Positions 44,428 through 54,415 are shown, counted from the first letter of the stretch. The stretch: DNA of 64,000 nucleotides from Paenibacillus sp. IHBB 10380 (GCF_000949425.1 NZ_CP010976.1:4712001-4776000), one strand, 5' to 3'. A program made the numbers and translations. Notes: generated by a model from the sequence alone, not told the origin.

Positions 44428-45462
44428 CTACAATATCCTGCGGGCCGTCACAAACCGTTTCATCCACTTGGCATCTAAGGTTTCATAATGAACACCGAGC
44501 TCTTTTGAATATGTATGTAATATCCGATTATTTCCTGCATAGATGCCAACGTGTCCAATATCGAGACCGCGTGCACTGAAGAACAATAAGTCCCCTTTGC
44601 GCAGTTCGTTGATCGCAACCTCCTTACCCTCTTTGGCTTGGTTGTAGGATACGCGCTGAAGATCGATTGACAGCTTATCCTTAAAAAGACGACTAACGAA
44701 AGAAGAACAATCAAATGTAAGCGTCTGATCGGTTGAAGCGCCGAATTCGTACGGTCTACCTAGGAACTTCTCTCCGTATACGAGCAGCTCGTCCGCTTGC
44801 CGTGCAACGAGAGACGCGCTAGTATAATCGCTATATTTAGGTTTAGCCGATATGTATCCCGTCTTATTTCCCTTAGTACGCACTTCCAGCCAGAAAGGGC
44901 CGACTTCCTGAATGACCTGCACCTTCTCACCTACGGGCAGCATTTCTCGGATCATGGAACCCTTTGTGGAATCCGGCAAGCTTCGTAGATTGACTCCATA
45001 CAGAACCGTCGTACTGTAATCTATCGTGGAAAAGATACGAACAGTTTGAGTGTTCGCGTCCCACTTCACGGTGCTTCCCAGCACTTCGCTGACAAAGCGC
45101 AGTGGCATCATCGTATAACCACTACTAATTTGACCGGGAACGGTCAAATTTAGCGGTTGACCATTTTGGTAAGCTGTCCGTTCCCCAATGTGATAAGTTA
45201 GCGTCTTATTACCTTTGATCGCCGTCACTGTTTTGGTATCGCGATTCCAGGAAATCTTGGCTCCCTGCTCTTCAAACAGCTTGCGCATGGGAACGAGCAC
45301 CGTACCTTTAATAAGCAATGGTTGGACTTCAAATTGAAGCTGACGGCCGTCCAGATAGATGGCCGATACCGGTGTCGGAGGCATCGTCTCCGCATGAACT
45401 GGGGCTGAATAGAGCAAAGATGTAAGTAATAAAAGTAGGAGTGAACCCCTTTTTATCGTCAT
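44428..45462 (-). CDS. NlpC/P60 (C40) peptidase with copper-amine-oxidase-N-type and SH3 domains
   Basis: The 344-residue secreted protein has a signal peptide (MTIKRGSLLLLLLTSLLYSAPVHA), then a copper_amine_oxidN1 domain (VLVPMRKLFEEQGAKISWNRDTKTVTA, YTMMPLRFVSEVLGSTVKWD). A bacterial SH3 segment follows (GVNLRSLPDSTKGSMI..VQVIQEVGPFWLEV), then the C40 domain. Catalytic Cys is in TFDCSSFV and His in DIGHVGIYAGNN, with HTYSKE later. It cleaves gamma-D-Glu-DAP-type bonds in peptidoglycan stems. GAGGTGATG places the start at ATG 45462, not 45498. Confidence 0.92.
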   Translation of the reverse strand: MTIKRGSLLLLLLTSLLYSAPVHAETMPPTPVSAIYLDGRQLQFEVQPLLIKGTVLVPMRKLFEEQGAKISWNRDTKTVTAIKGNKTLTYHIGERTAYQNGQPLNLTVPGQISSGYTMMPLRFVSEVLGSTVKWDANTQTVRIFSTIDYSTTVLYGVNLRSLPDSTKGSMIREMLPVGEKVQVIQEVGPFWLEVRTKGNKTGYISAKPKYSDYTSASLVARQADELLVYGEKFLGRPYEFGASTDQTLTFDCSSFVSRLFKDKLSIDLQRVSYNQAKEGKEVAINELRKGDLLFFSARGLDIGHVGIYAGNNRILHTYSKELGVHYETLDAKWMKRFVTARRIL

Positions 45463-45669
45463 GTTGTCATCACCTCGTTGATTAATATGTTCATACAATC
45501 TTACGAAGGCAAGTTCGATTAGTTTTGTTCCAAATATTGGTTACTATGTATATAGGCAAGATGAAGTTGCGCCTGACTTTCATTTCTCAAAAATAAATGC
45601 TCCTATAGCACACAACATTTTTTTACTATACAATTACTGTAAATGAAATTAAAAGTGTGGTGAAGCCGT

Positions 45670-46365
45670 TTGTTTAAACTCTTGTTAATTGAAGATGACA
45701 CAACGCTATTTCATGAGATCAAAGATAGATTGTCGCAATGGTCCTATGATGTGTATGGGATTACTGATTTCAGTAAAGTGATTCAAGAATTCACAGATAT
45801 CAAACCTGATCTAGTCATTATTGATATTCAATTGCCTAAATTTGATGGCTTTCATTGGTGTAGAATGATCCGGTCTCATTCTAACATTCCAATTATATTC
45901 TTATCCTCTCGCGATCACCCGGCGGATATCGTCATGTCTATGCAGCTTGGTGCGGATGATTATATCCAAAAACCGTTTCATTTCGATGTACTGATTGCAA
46001 AAGTTCAGGCGATTCTTCGACGCGTTTACAATTACAATACGGACACCATTGAGCTCAAAACATGGTGCGGCGCAACGGTGGATTATGAAAGAAATGTAGT
46101 CACTAATGACACAGGGTCAATTGAACTTACCAGGAATGAAATTTTCGTATTAAAAATGCTCATACAGCAGAAAAATAAGATCGTAAGCCGTGAGGAGTTA
46201 ATCAATAGCTTGTGGGATGATAAGCGTTTTATAAGCGATAACACCCTTACAGTCAACGTCAATCGTCTACGAAAAAGACTAGATGAGCTTGGCTTAGGAA
46301 CCTTTATTGAAACGAAAGTTGGACAAGGTTACATGGCTGTTGAAGAGGCAAATGGTTATGATTAA
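45670..46365 (+). CDS. Bce-type response regulator (OmpR family)
   Basis: The 231-residue protein has a receiver domain (LLLIEDDTTLF; phospho-acceptor Asp in DLVIIDIQLPKFDG; Lys in QKPFHFDVL) and a winged-helix output domain (IELTRNEIFVLKMLIQQKNKIVSREEL, DNTLTVNVNRLRKRL). It starts at TTG with a GGTGAAG ribosome site. It overlaps the kinase start and lies directly upstream of a BceAB-type transporter, the arrangement that senses and expels peptide antibiotics such as bacitracin. A matching box lies before the transporter genes. Confidence 0.92.
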   Translation: MFKLLLIEDDTTLFHEIKDRLSQWSYDVYGITDFSKVIQEFTDIKPDLVIIDIQLPKFDGFHWCRMIRSHSNIPIIFLSSRDHPADIVMSMQLGADDYIQKPFHFDVLIAKVQAILRRVYNYNTDTIELKTWCGATVDYERNVVTNDTGSIELTRNEIFVLKMLIQQKNKIVSREELINSLWDDKRFISDNTLTVNVNRLRKRLDELGLGTFIETKVGQGYMAVEEANGYD

Positions 46366-47362
46366 AAAATATGTCATAGAAAGACGTAGCTGGATCATGC
46401 TATTTATACTCCAGCAGCTATTTATCATCTTTGTCTCTTTTTTTGATTCAACGATCCCATTCCAATCTACCCTCTATCTTGTCTTTTTATCGATGATCCT
46501 TTTTTCGATCTTCTTCGTTATTCGCTACAATAAAGAAACGAAATTTTATAGAAGTTTAGAAGAACGGGACAACAATCTTGATTTGACGAGTATAGCTGGA
46601 CCAGAAAGTCCTTTTGAAAAGATTATTGAAAACAGTATGACGAACCAAACGGAACTGCTAAAACAAACTGCTTCGCACAATCTTATGACTCTAGAGCAGG
46701 AGAAAGATGACTTACTTTCTTGGATTCATGAAGTTAAAACGCCGCTCACAGCCATGCATTTAATGATCGACCGCTTAGACGACGAAACCATGAAAATGCA
46801 TTTGACGTATGAATGGTTGCGAATACATCTCCTGCTTGATCAACAGCTCCATCAACGGCGTATACCATTTATTGAAAATGATTTGTATATTGAAAATACA
46901 GAGTTAGAAACGATCATTTTTGATGAAATCAAAACCTTACAATCATGGTGTATCCAGAAAGGGATCGGCTTTGACATCGATTTAGAAGTACCCGTAGTAC
47001 TTAGTGATGCTAAATGGCTCGCCTTTATCCTCAGACAGCTCTTAACAAACGCAGTAAAATATAGCAAATCATCCGACATCATGATTAACAGCTATTTGCG
47101 AGCTGACCAGACCATCCTTGAGGTGAAAGATGGTGGGCATGGCATCGACCCCAAAGATCTACCCCGTATATTCGATAAAGGTTTTACATCAACGACCATG
47201 CATCAAGACACTGCTGCAACAGGCATGGGGTTATATTTAGCCAAAAAATCAGCACAGTCATTGCTCATCCAGATCCATGTAAAATCAACATTGGGAGAAG
47301 GAACGACTTTCACATTAATTTTTCCACAAAGAAATGAATTTGTTAATATCACAAGCGTGTGA
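46358..47362 (+). CDS. Bce-type intramembrane-sensing histidine kinase
   Basis: The 334-residue protein has two N-terminal membrane spans with almost no outside loop (WIMLFILQQLFIIFVSFF; LYLVFLSMILFSIFFVI), the hallmark of BceS kinases that are switched by the transporter itself. The phospho-accepting His is in SWIHEVKTPLTAM. ATP-binding boxes are LLTNAVKYS (N), VKDGGHGIDPKDLPRIFDKGF (G1/F) and GMGLYLAKK (G2). The ATG at 46358 is best spaced to GAAGAGG and overlaps the response regulator stop by 8 bases. Confidence 0.92.
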   Translation: MIKKYVIERRSWIMLFILQQLFIIFVSFFDSTIPFQSTLYLVFLSMILFSIFFVIRYNKETKFYRSLEERDNNLDLTSIAGPESPFEKIIENSMTNQTELLKQTASHNLMTLEQEKDDLLSWIHEVKTPLTAMHLMIDRLDDETMKMHLTYEWLRIHLLLDQQLHQRRIPFIENDLYIENTELETIIFDEIKTLQSWCIQKGIGFDIDLEVPVVLSDAKWLAFILRQLLTNAVKYSKSSDIMINSYLRADQTILEVKDGGHGIDPKDLPRIFDKGFTSTTMHQDTAATGMGLYLAKKSAQSLLIQIHVKSTLGEGTTFTLIFPQRNEFVNITSV

Positions 47363-47373
47363 CAACAATGTCA
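47360..47373. promoter_or_regulatory. BceR-like binding site before transporter genes
   Basis: TGACA-ACAA-TGTCA, within the wider inverted repeat TGTGACAACAATGTCACA, matches the TNACA-N4-TGTNA box described for BceR-type regulators. It starts at the kinase stop codon and lies about 55 bases before TATAAT at 47427-47432, a likely -10 for the transporter operon. The -35 position (AGGATA) is poor, as expected for an activated promoter. Confidence 0.75.
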
Positions 47374-47462
47374 CATGCTTGTATTAATTGTTCGGTCAAT
47401 CGAAGGATAAGAACGGCAAACCCTTTTATAATAAGATCATTGAGAAAAGGGAGTGTGTCGAT

Positions 47463-48224
47463 ATGGTTATTCTAGAAGCTAATAAAATCCATAAAAGCTA
47501 TGGTAACAAATTAAATAAGCAATCCGTATTAAGTGGTCTGGATATTAGCATTGAACAAGGGGAATTCGTAAGTATCATGGGGGCATCAGGCTCAGGAAAA
47601 ACGACATTGCTCAATGTTCTCTCGTCGATTGATAAGATTAGCAACGGAACTATTAAAATCGAAGGAACAGAAATTTCGAGCATGAAGGAAAAGCAGTTAG
47701 CTGAATTTCGAAAGAATCATTTAGGTTTTATTTTTCAAGAATACAACTTATTAGATACACTAACAGTTAAGGAAAATATCCTTTTACCGTTATCGATTAC
47801 AAAGACGTCAAAAAAAGAAGCGAATCTGAGATTCCATGCCGTTGCCACCGAACTGGGGATTATTGATCTGAAAAACAAGTATCCCAATGAAATCTCCGGG
47901 GGTCAAAAACAGCGCACCTCTGCCGCACGTGCCTTTATTCATAACCCGAGCATTATTTTCGCTGACGAACCGACGGGTGCACTTGACTCTAAATCTGCTT
48001 CTGATTTATTAAACAAAATGAGCGAACTCAATCGAAATCGAAAAGCAACTATTATTATGGTAACTCACGATCCTGTAGCTGCTAGTTATTGCAGTAGAGT
48101 CATCTTCATCAAGGATGGACAAATCTATACACAATTAAATAAAGGAGAAGAAACAAGGCAGACTTTCTTTAAAGACATCATGAAAACCCAAGGTGTATTA
48201 GGTGGGGTGCAGAATGAGTATTAA
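47463..48224 (+). CDS. Bce-type ABC transporter ATP-binding protein
   Basis: The 253-residue ATPase has Walker [12 protein letters not shown], signature ISGGQKQR, Walker [13 protein letters not shown] and the H-loop VTHD, and belongs to the MacB/LolD-like group. Length equals B. subtilis BceA. AAAGGGAG and the ATG at 47463 give the family N-terminus; the longer frame from 47388 would run through the promoter region. It overlaps the permease gene by 11 bases, indicating coupled translation. Confidence 0.93.
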   Translation: MVILEANKIHKSYGNKLNKQSVLSGLDISIEQGEFVSIMGASGSGKTTLLNVLSSIDKISNGTIKIEGTEISSMKEKQLAEFRKNHLGFIFQEYNLLDTLTVKENILLPLSITKTSKKEANLRFHAVATELGIIDLKNKYPNEISGGQKQRTSAARAFIHNPSIIFADEPTGALDSKSASDLLNKMSELNRNRKATIIMVTHDPVAASYCSRVIFIKDGQIYTQLNKGEETRQTFFKDIMKTQGVLGGVQNEY

Positions 48225-50157
48225 TCAACTCATCTTTCGCAATCTGAGGAAGAATTTAAAAAATTATTATCTTTATGTTTTTGCATTAATCTTCAGTGCT
48301 GCCCTTTACTTCGCATTTGTCACGTTGCAGTATGATCCCTCCATGGATGCGACAAAAGGGTCTATTAAAGGAGGCGCTGCGATTAAAGCAGCATCTGTCT
48401 TACTTGTGGCTATCGTTTCTATTTTTCTTTTATATGCAAATAACATTTTTATCAAAAGACGCAGTAAAGAAATTGGCTTATTTCAATTAATAGGGATGAC
48501 CAAGAACAGAATATTCCGTATCCTGACGGTTGAGAACTTTATCCTATATTTCGGATCATTATTGCTAGGAATCTTTGTAGGATTCTCCGTCTCCAAATTA
48601 ATCATCATGATTCTATTTAAAACGCTCGGTGTCGATGGTGTCGCTTCACTGCACTTTTCTTATGAAGCACTCATCCAGACACTGATTGTATTCTTCGTGA
48701 TCTATCTCTTTATCATGTTGATGAATTATTTGTTTATCAAGAGACAGAGTATTCTATCCTTGTTTAGAGTGACTTCCGTGACCGAAGGCAAAGTAAAAAA
48801 AGTGTCCTTCCTTGAAATGATCATCGGCATGATTGGTATAGCTTTGATCGTACTAGGTTATTATGTTTCATCGATATTGTTTAGTGGAAAATCAACCCTG
48901 GTTGAACTATTTGCTGCGATGATCATTACTTTAGGGTCTGTCATCATCGGGACGTATCTATTCTATAAAGGATCTGTCCGTTTCATATTTAATATCATTC
49001 GAAAAAGGAAAAACGGCTACTTAAATATTAATGAAGTACTGTCGCTGTCATCCATTATGTTTCGAATGAAATCGAATGCCATATTATTAACCATTATTAC
49101 GACCGTATCTGCACTTGCGATTGGCTTATTGTCCTTAAGTTATATTTCATATTATTCAGCAGAAAAATCAGCAGAAGAGTATGTTGCAGCCGATTTCTCT
49201 ATTACCGATATCCAAGATGCAAACAAGTTTAAAGAAGCATTAACTGCGAACAATATTTTGTATACCGATAAAACGATTGATGTCATTCAAGTAAATGTCA
49301 ATGTAGAGAACATAGTGGATATAAATACGGATGGCCTTTTTTTTGATCCACGTGCCATGAAAATGGCAGTGATTAGTGAACAAGCCGTTGCAGATATCCA
49401 ACTGTCCGCCGATGAGACCCTTTTTACAGATTCTGAAGGCGTAATGCAGAAAGTCATATCTATGAAGGACTCGGGAGCTATTGAATTGAAGGGTCAACAT
49501 GAAGTCATTGCGCAACAATATAAAGGTGTCAACATGACTTCCCTCATTTCTGGGTATTTCACGAACGGTGGCTTGCCTCTTGCTATTGTGGACGAAACGG
49601 TGTTCGAGCGATTGAAGAAGGATATCAACCCAACCATTCAAAAAGACTCTACCCAATATATCGGAATTGATATCAAGGATAAGAGTCATGTTAAAGAGGC
49701 CAACGAACTTTATCAAGAACTAGGGTTCACTAGTAATCTTTCCTATGACTCTCAGCTTGAGATGAGCAACTATCAGAAACAAAATATGGGACTCATCATG
49801 TTTATCGTTGGTTTCCTAGGGCTAACCTTTCTGATTACATCTGGATGTATTCTTTACTTTAAACAAATGGATGAAAGTGAAGATGAGAAGTCCAATTATA
49901 CCATTCTAAGAAAGCTAGGTTTCACACAAGGAGATTTACTAAAAGGCATTCAAATGAAACAACTCTTTAATTTCGGAATCCCATTAATCGTTGGGTTATG
50001 CCATAGCTACTTTGCAGTCCAATCCGGATGGTTCTTCTTCGGAACAGAACTGTGGACACCGATGATTATAGTTATGTTACTATACACGGGACTGTACTCG
50101 ATCTTCGGAATCCTATCCGTCTTTTATTACAAAAAGGTGATTAAAGAAGCACTTTAA
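48214..50157 (+). CDS. Bce-type ABC transporter permease
   Basis: The 647-residue FtsX-like permease has ten predicted spans and the defining large extracellular domain (about 320-530) between spans 7 and 8, which binds peptide antibiotics or their lipid targets. [23 protein letters not shown] is the conserved FtsX-type cytoplasmic motif. Together with the ATPase it both removes the antibiotic block and signals to the kinase. The target drug (bacitracin, nisin-like or other) cannot be read from sequence. Confidence 0.93.
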   Translation: MSINQLIFRNLRKNLKNYYLYVFALIFSAALYFAFVTLQYDPSMDATKGSIKGGAAIKAASVLLVAIVSIFLLYANNIFIKRRSKEIGLFQLIGMTKNRIFRILTVENFILYFGSLLLGIFVGFSVSKLIIMILFKTLGVDGVASLHFSYEALIQTLIVFFVIYLFIMLMNYLFIKRQSILSLFRVTSVTEGKVKKVSFLEMIIGMIGIALIVLGYYVSSILFSGKSTLVELFAAMIITLGSVIIGTYLFYKGSVRFIFNIIRKRKNGYLNINEVLSLSSIMFRMKSNAILLTIITTVSALAIGLLSLSYISYYSAEKSAEEYVAADFSITDIQDANKFKEALTANNILYTDKTIDVIQVNVNVENIVDINTDGLFFDPRAMKMAVISEQAVADIQLSADETLFTDSEGVMQKVISMKDSGAIELKGQHEVIAQQYKGVNMTSLISGYFTNGGLPLAIVDETVFERLKKDINPTIQKDSTQYIGIDIKDKSHVKEANELYQELGFTSNLSYDSQLEMSNYQKQNMGLIMFIVGFLGLTFLITSGCILYFKQMDESEDEKSNYTILRKLGFTQGDLLKGIQMKQLFNFGIPLIVGLCHSYFAVQSGWFFFGTELWTPMIIVMLLYTGLYSIFGILSVFYYKKVIKEAL

Positions 50158-50170
50158 TTTAATAGGTAAG

Positions 50171-50212
50171 AAGCACAAACTCCAGACCTAAAGGTACTGG
50201 AGATTTGTGCTT
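50171..50212 (+). terminator. Terminator of Bce operon
   Basis: AAGCACAAA-CTCCAG pairs with CTGGAG-ATTTGTGCTT around ACCTAAAGGTA. It starts 14 bases after the permease stop. Confidence 0.85.
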
Positions 50213-50280
50213 GTAGTTGCATAACCAATTCACTCTCTTTCGTCATTTTGAATTAAAAAGGATAGAAAGGGTGACCCCTA

Positions 50281-51081
50281 TTGAAATTAAAGAGGAAAAC
50301 AACCATAACGATACGCAAATCTGCTACTCAGATAGCCAACTTTGCAGTTATCGGTGATAGTCATATTGGTTATGGGAATAGCCTAAATATATTCAGAGGC
50401 TTGCTACCCAAAGCAGTCGCATCGGGCAACAAAAAGTTTGTTATCTTTGGAGGCGACAATAAGCACGGGTCCGTAGGAGCAGCAGCCGATGCGGATTACA
50501 AAGCATTCAAAAATACCGTCACACGAAATTTGGGATCAAAGAAGATACCCTATAAGGCATCTATAGGAAATTGGGAAGATAACACGAGAGTCTTATTCAC
50601 CAAATATTTAGGTCCAGTTCAAGGACAAATGAATTTCCCAGAAACGAAGGGTAAAGTGAAATATGTCTGGCTAGATAATGCACCTGGTAAATTCAGCACT
50701 GCAAGTATAAGTCTGCTCAAATCGTTGAGCCCTAATTATTACTACATTATCGATTTTCATTGGCCTTTGAAGGTTAAAGGCATTACCGTAGATCCCACCC
50801 ATGTTCTAAGTTCACAGGAAACAGCTAATTTCTTCAAGGCCATTCCTGCTAATGTGCGAAACAACGTCGTGGGTATTTTCACTCACCATGCCCATACATT
50901 TTATGAAAACCTAAATAATATTTATCCAGGATTCACAAGGACAAAATTCTATGTGTGTGGATGCTCAGGTGCATACAAATGTAAATGTACCTCCTCTGGT
51001 TGTGGTCGGGGTTATTATGATGCAACACTGACAATCAATAATAATCAAGTCAATCTCGCAGTCAAGACAGTCAAAGCCTAG
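50281..51081 (+). CDS. Calcineurin-like metallophosphoesterase, cysteine-rich C-terminus
   Basis: The 266-residue protein has the metallophosphoesterase motif order: FAVIGDSHIG (Asp/His), VIFGGDNKHG (the usual GGD), SIGNWED (normally GNHE), IDFHWPL and GIFTHHAHTFY (paired His). The GNHE-to-GNWE change affects the catalytic His position. Near the C-terminus lies a cluster of six Cys (CGCSGAYKC, CKCTSSGCGRG), unusual for the family and possibly a metal or disulfide site. There is no signal peptide but the N-terminus is very basic. The start is TTG after GAAAGGGTGA. Substrate unknown. Confidence 0.75.
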   Translation: MKLKRKTTITIRKSATQIANFAVIGDSHIGYGNSLNIFRGLLPKAVASGNKKFVIFGGDNKHGSVGAAADADYKAFKNTVTRNLGSKKIPYKASIGNWEDNTRVLFTKYLGPVQGQMNFPETKGKVKYVWLDNAPGKFSTASISLLKSLSPNYYYIIDFHWPLKVKGITVDPTHVLSSQETANFFKAIPANVRNNVVGIFTHHAHTFYENLNNIYPGFTRTKFYVCGCSGAYKCKCTSSGCGRGYYDATLTINNNQVNLAVKTVKA

Positions 51082-51105
51082 AAGAGAGATTACCCTTATC
51101 TGAAC

Positions 51106-51147
51106 AGCCAAAAGCCCCATACCAATAGGTACTGGAGCTTTTTGGCT
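51106..51147. terminator. Bidirectional terminator
   Basis: AGCCAAAAGCCCCATACC pairs with GGTACTGGAGCTTTTTGGCT with minor mismatches, between converging genes. T-rich sequence is built into the stem. Confidence 0.8.
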
Positions 51148-51153
51148 ATATAT

Positions 51154-52026
51154 TTACATCTGCACCTGTTCTAGCTCAGTTCGAGCAACAATCTCATCGA
51201 TGAAACACTGTAGTGTGCTTGTTAAATACGAATCTTTACGCCGTATAAAAATAGTCGTGATTTCACGATAAGGTTCAGGTAGATCATGGCAATACACGGT
51301 GTCATTGGCAACCAAATCGGTAACTGCTGACTCCGGAATAATCGTTATTCCGATACCTGCGGCAACACTGCCTATAATCGTCCCAAACGTTCCAAACTCC
51401 ATGATCTGTTTAGGGATAATGCCCTCCACCTTCATCCAGCTTTCCAGTCTTCCGCGATAACCGCAACCTTTATTGTATAGCAATAGAGGCCTTGTGGTTA
51501 TATCCTCTATAGAAAAGGTATTCACTTTGGTAACGAGTACAAGCTTTTCTTGAATAACCTCTACCTGTTCGATTAGTGGATGCCTGATGGGTCCTGTAAC
51601 AAACGCTCCATCTAGCTTCATATCGATGACCTCTTGCAGCAAAAGATCGGTTACTCCGGATTCTAATGATAATTCAACATTCGGGTATTTGCTGTGATAT
51701 GAGGATAAAATATCTGGAAGAGCAATCACGGTCTCTACGATACCAATTTTGAGGATACCCGAGGGGTTCGATTTATCTTGAAATGCACGCTTTATTTCCT
51801 CCATTTTGGACAAGATCTCTCTCGAATGATCCAATAACCGCTTTCCTTCTGTGTTTAAGATCATCCCTCGCTTGTGCCGATAAAATAATGGCGTTCGAAG
51901 CTCCTTCTCAAGCAGCTTAATTCTTGCTGTTACATTGGATTGAACATAGTTCAGCTCCAATGCTGCTTTGCTGACACTTCCATGTGTAGCAACGGTCTGA
52001 AAAATTTTCAAATCATTAAACTCCAA
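51154..52026 (-). CDS. LysR-family transcriptional regulator
   Basis: The protein is about 290 residues with an N-terminal HTH (EFNDLKIFQTVATHGSVSKAALELNYVQSNVTARIKLLE) and a standard effector domain. Its closest style is the B. subtilis CzcR/YusT group. The TTG at 52026 follows GGAGGGG; the TTG at 52050 precedes that ribosome site. It is divergent from an EamA-type transporter at 52188 and probably regulates it. Confidence 0.9.
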   Translation of the reverse strand: MEFNDLKIFQTVATHGSVSKAALELNYVQSNVTARIKLLEKELRTPLFYRHKRGMILNTEGKRLLDHSREILSKMEEIKRAFQDKSNPSGILKIGIVETVIALPDILSSYHSKYPNVELSLESGVTDLLLQEVIDMKLDGAFVTGPIRHPLIEQVEVIQEKLVLVTKVNTFSIEDITTRPLLLYNKGCGYRGRLESWMKVEGIIPKQIMEFGTFGTIIGSVAAGIGITIIPESAVTDLVANDTVYCHDLPEPYREITTIFIRRKDSYLTSTLQCFIDEIVARTELEQVQM

Positions 52027-52187
52027 TGCAACCCCTCCTCTGCTCTCCAATTCGTATACACTATCATCTAAGTATCATTATAAATGATGATAAACTTTAT
52101 TTACAATCATTTTACTATCGCCTTTCACGCCCCTATCATTGGTTATACACAATACATCGACAGATACATGCTAGGGAGAGACAATAC

Positions 52188-53177
52188 ATGCTAAAGAAAC
52201 AAATCGTCATAGGGTCCTTGTTATGCCTCATCGCAAGTATGTCGTGGGGAGCCATGTTTCCCGTTGCACACATGGCATTACAGCACATTGATCCATTCTA
52301 TTTTTCGTTTATTCGTTATTTCATCGTTGCAATCATCCTCAGCGTGTTACTTTTCATTAAAGAGGGAAGATCATCGTTTCGATTAGAGGGAAGAGGCAAA
52401 GTGCTGTTATTTTTTGGAACAGTGGCCTTTACAATCTATAATATGTCCGTCTTCCTAGGACAGGATCTCATGGGGGAGTCAGGTACAGTCGCTGCCTCGA
52501 TTATGGAAGTACTCATGCCGATGATATCCATTATGGTCTTATGGATCACTACGAAAGCAGCGCCGAAAAAATACATGCTCACGAGTGTAGCTATCGCGCT
52601 TGTTGGTGCTTTACTTGTTATCACTAACGGCAATTTAGATTTTTTCATGATGGCTGGACAACATCTTTTTCCTTTATTGCTGATTTTTATGGGCGTTGTA
52701 GGATGGGTGATATATTCAATGGGGGGAAGTCAATTTAAGGATTGGTCGATACTACGCTACTCCACTTTAACCTGCTTGCTAGGAAGTGCAGTATCTTTTG
52801 TAATCGTTACGCTTGCCTCCGTTTTTGGTGTGCTTCCCGTTCCTACCTGGCACACGATATTATCAATTAAATATGAAATGGCCTTTATGATCTTGCTGCC
52901 AGGGCTAGCAGCCTTGCTAAGCTGGAATCTAGGACTTAAATTGTTGTCACCGCTTAACGGTTTATTATTTATCAATTTTGTTCCCATTACTACATTCGTT
53001 ATTATGGCTTTCCAAGGCTACGAGATTAGCATGTATGAATTTTTCGGGACGCTACTCATTATCTTTGCACTAATACGTAACAATGCGTACCAGAGAAAAT
53101 CCGAACGCAACAAAGACCGCAGAGTGTATACAACGGCACATGATCCTAAAGGTGAAATCATTAATGTTGCTCCATAA
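52188..53177 (+). CDS. EamA/DMT-family transporter
   Basis: The 329-residue protein has ten spans in two EamA halves: LIASMSWGAMFPVAHMALQHIDPFYFSFIRYFIVA near the start, and LPGLAALLSWNLGLKLLSPLNGLLFINFVPITTFVIMAF in the second. The family exports amino acids, purines and other metabolites. GGGAGAGA supports the ATG at 52188. The divergent LysR gene suggests substrate-induced export. A 10-bp duplication (ATACATGCTA) flanks the ribosome site. Confidence 0.88.
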   Translation: MLKKQIVIGSLLCLIASMSWGAMFPVAHMALQHIDPFYFSFIRYFIVAIILSVLLFIKEGRSSFRLEGRGKVLLFFGTVAFTIYNMSVFLGQDLMGESGTVAASIMEVLMPMISIMVLWITTKAAPKKYMLTSVAIALVGALLVITNGNLDFFMMAGQHLFPLLLIFMGVVGWVIYSMGGSQFKDWSILRYSTLTCLLGSAVSFVIVTLASVFGVLPVPTWHTILSIKYEMAFMILLPGLAALLSWNLGLKLLSPLNGLLFINFVPITTFVIMAFQGYEISMYEFFGTLLIIFALIRNNAYQRKSERNKDRRVYTTAHDPKGEIINVAP

Positions 53178-53239
53178 GTAAGCACAAAGCCACTCCTACC
53201 AATGGAGTGAATCCTCCGAATCCCTTTCGAACCTTAAAT

Positions 53240-53275
53240 AAAGCAGCAAATCCACAAGTGGAATTTGCTGCTTTT
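53240..53275. terminator. Bidirectional terminator
   Basis: AAAGCAGCAAA-TCCAC pairs with GTGGAATTTGCTGCTTT, with one bulged base. It is flanked by A-rich and TTTT sequence between converging genes. Confidence 0.85.
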
Positions 53276-53304
53276 ATGATACCTGTATGCCTTTCCCCTC
53301 TCAT

Positions 53305-54282
53305 TTATTCTTTAATAAATTGTTGTGTACTGCGCACGGTATCGATTGGGCGAACTAACTTTTCGATTTGTTCACGTTTCGGTTCTAAGAATGGAGGTAG
53401 GGATAATTTTTCTCCAAGCGTTTCATGAGGTTCATCTCCCATAAATCCCGGACCATCTGTTGCAAACTCGAATAGGATATGCGGGGCAACTCGAGCATAC
53501 AATGACTCGAAAAAGTGGCGATTTACGTATCCCGATGATGGAATCCCAAAACTTTCTAGACGCTTAATCCATTCCTCTAATACGCTACGATCCTCAACAC
53601 GAAAGGCCACATGATGAACGGTACCGAAACCTTGCTGGCCTTGAGGAAGAGTAACATTATGTTCAACGATGACTTGCGCTCCATTTCCGCCTTCGCCAAC
53701 CTCAAATAAGTAGAATGATCCTTGCTTTTCGATTTCTTTAAATAACATAACCTTTTCCATAATCTCTTTAAATAAATCAATATTAGCGACACGAATAAAG
53801 ATTGGCCCTAATCCAGTTATGGCATATTCTAAAGGAATCGGTCCTTTTGACCATGGTGTACCCGAGGCTACACCCTTATTTTTTTCATCTGAAATCAACT
53901 GATATTGCTCGTCATCAAAGTCAACAAAAGAAAGAACTTTTTTACCAAACATCTCTTTTATGCCATCATGTTGTACTTCTAGACGATTAAACCGTCGTTC
54001 CCAATAATCTAATGCTGCATCACTTGGTACTCGGAAAGACGTTTTGGATATCTCATTAGTACCATGTATGCCTTTTGGAATACCCGGGAAATCGAAGAAC
54101 GTCATATCTGTACCTGGGTTACCTTCATCATCTGCAAAAAATAAATGGTATGTTTGAATATCGTCTTGGTTAACCGTTTTCTTCACTAAACGCATCCCTA
54201 AGATATAAGTGAAAAACTCATAGTTTCGTTCTGCGCTGCTTGTAATAGCCGTTACATGATGTATTCCTTTTAATCCATTCAT
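53305..54282 (-). CDS. Ring-cleaving dioxygenase of the MhqO/MhqA glyoxalase family
   Basis: The 325-residue protein has two vicinal-oxygen-chelate modules. GIHHVTAITSSAERNYEFFTYILGMRLVKKTVN carries the first metal His; HHVAFRVEDRSVLEEWIKRLESFGI carries the second. A late Glu is in HILFEFATDGPGF. It matches B. subtilis MhqO/MhqA-type extradiol dioxygenases that detoxify quinones and catechols. GGAGGAG sets the ATG at 54282. An MhqR-like palindrome lies about 120-135 bases upstream, and a divergent efflux gene follows. Confidence 0.9.
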   Translation of the reverse strand: MNGLKGIHHVTAITSSAERNYEFFTYILGMRLVKKTVNQDDIQTYHLFFADDEGNPGTDMTFFDFPGIPKGIHGTNEISKTSFRVPSDAALDYWERRFNRLEVQHDGIKEMFGKKVLSFVDFDDEQYQLISDEKNKGVASGTPWSKGPIPLEYAITGLGPIFIRVANIDLFKEIMEKVMLFKEIEKQGSFYLFEVGEGGNGAQVIVEHNVTLPQGQQGFGTVHHVAFRVEDRSVLEEWIKRLESFGIPSSGYVNRHFFESLYARVAPHILFEFATDGPGFMGDEPHETLGEKLSLPPFLEPKREQIEKLVRPIDTVRSTQQFIKE

Positions 54283-54392
54283 TAATATACTCCTCCAATT
54301 CATCTTCATAAAGAAAGATAATTTATTGTTACAAATCCATCTAATTGGCGTCGATTGGCAATCATAATGTAATACAGTTAAATTGTTTTTTA

Positions 54393-54415
54393 TTAAAGAA
54401 TCTTTAATTAAAGAT
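54393..54415. promoter_or_regulatory. Overlapping palindromes, MhqR-like operator
   Basis: ATCTTTAATTAAAGAT (54400-54415) is a perfect 16-bp palindrome. It overlaps TTAAAGAATCTTTAA (54393-54407), also palindromic. The first has the layout of the MhqR box as I recall it (ATCTCGAATTCGAGAT), matching 12 of 16 positions. It lies upstream of an MhqO-type gene, which MhqR controls in B. subtilis. Confidence 0.6.
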
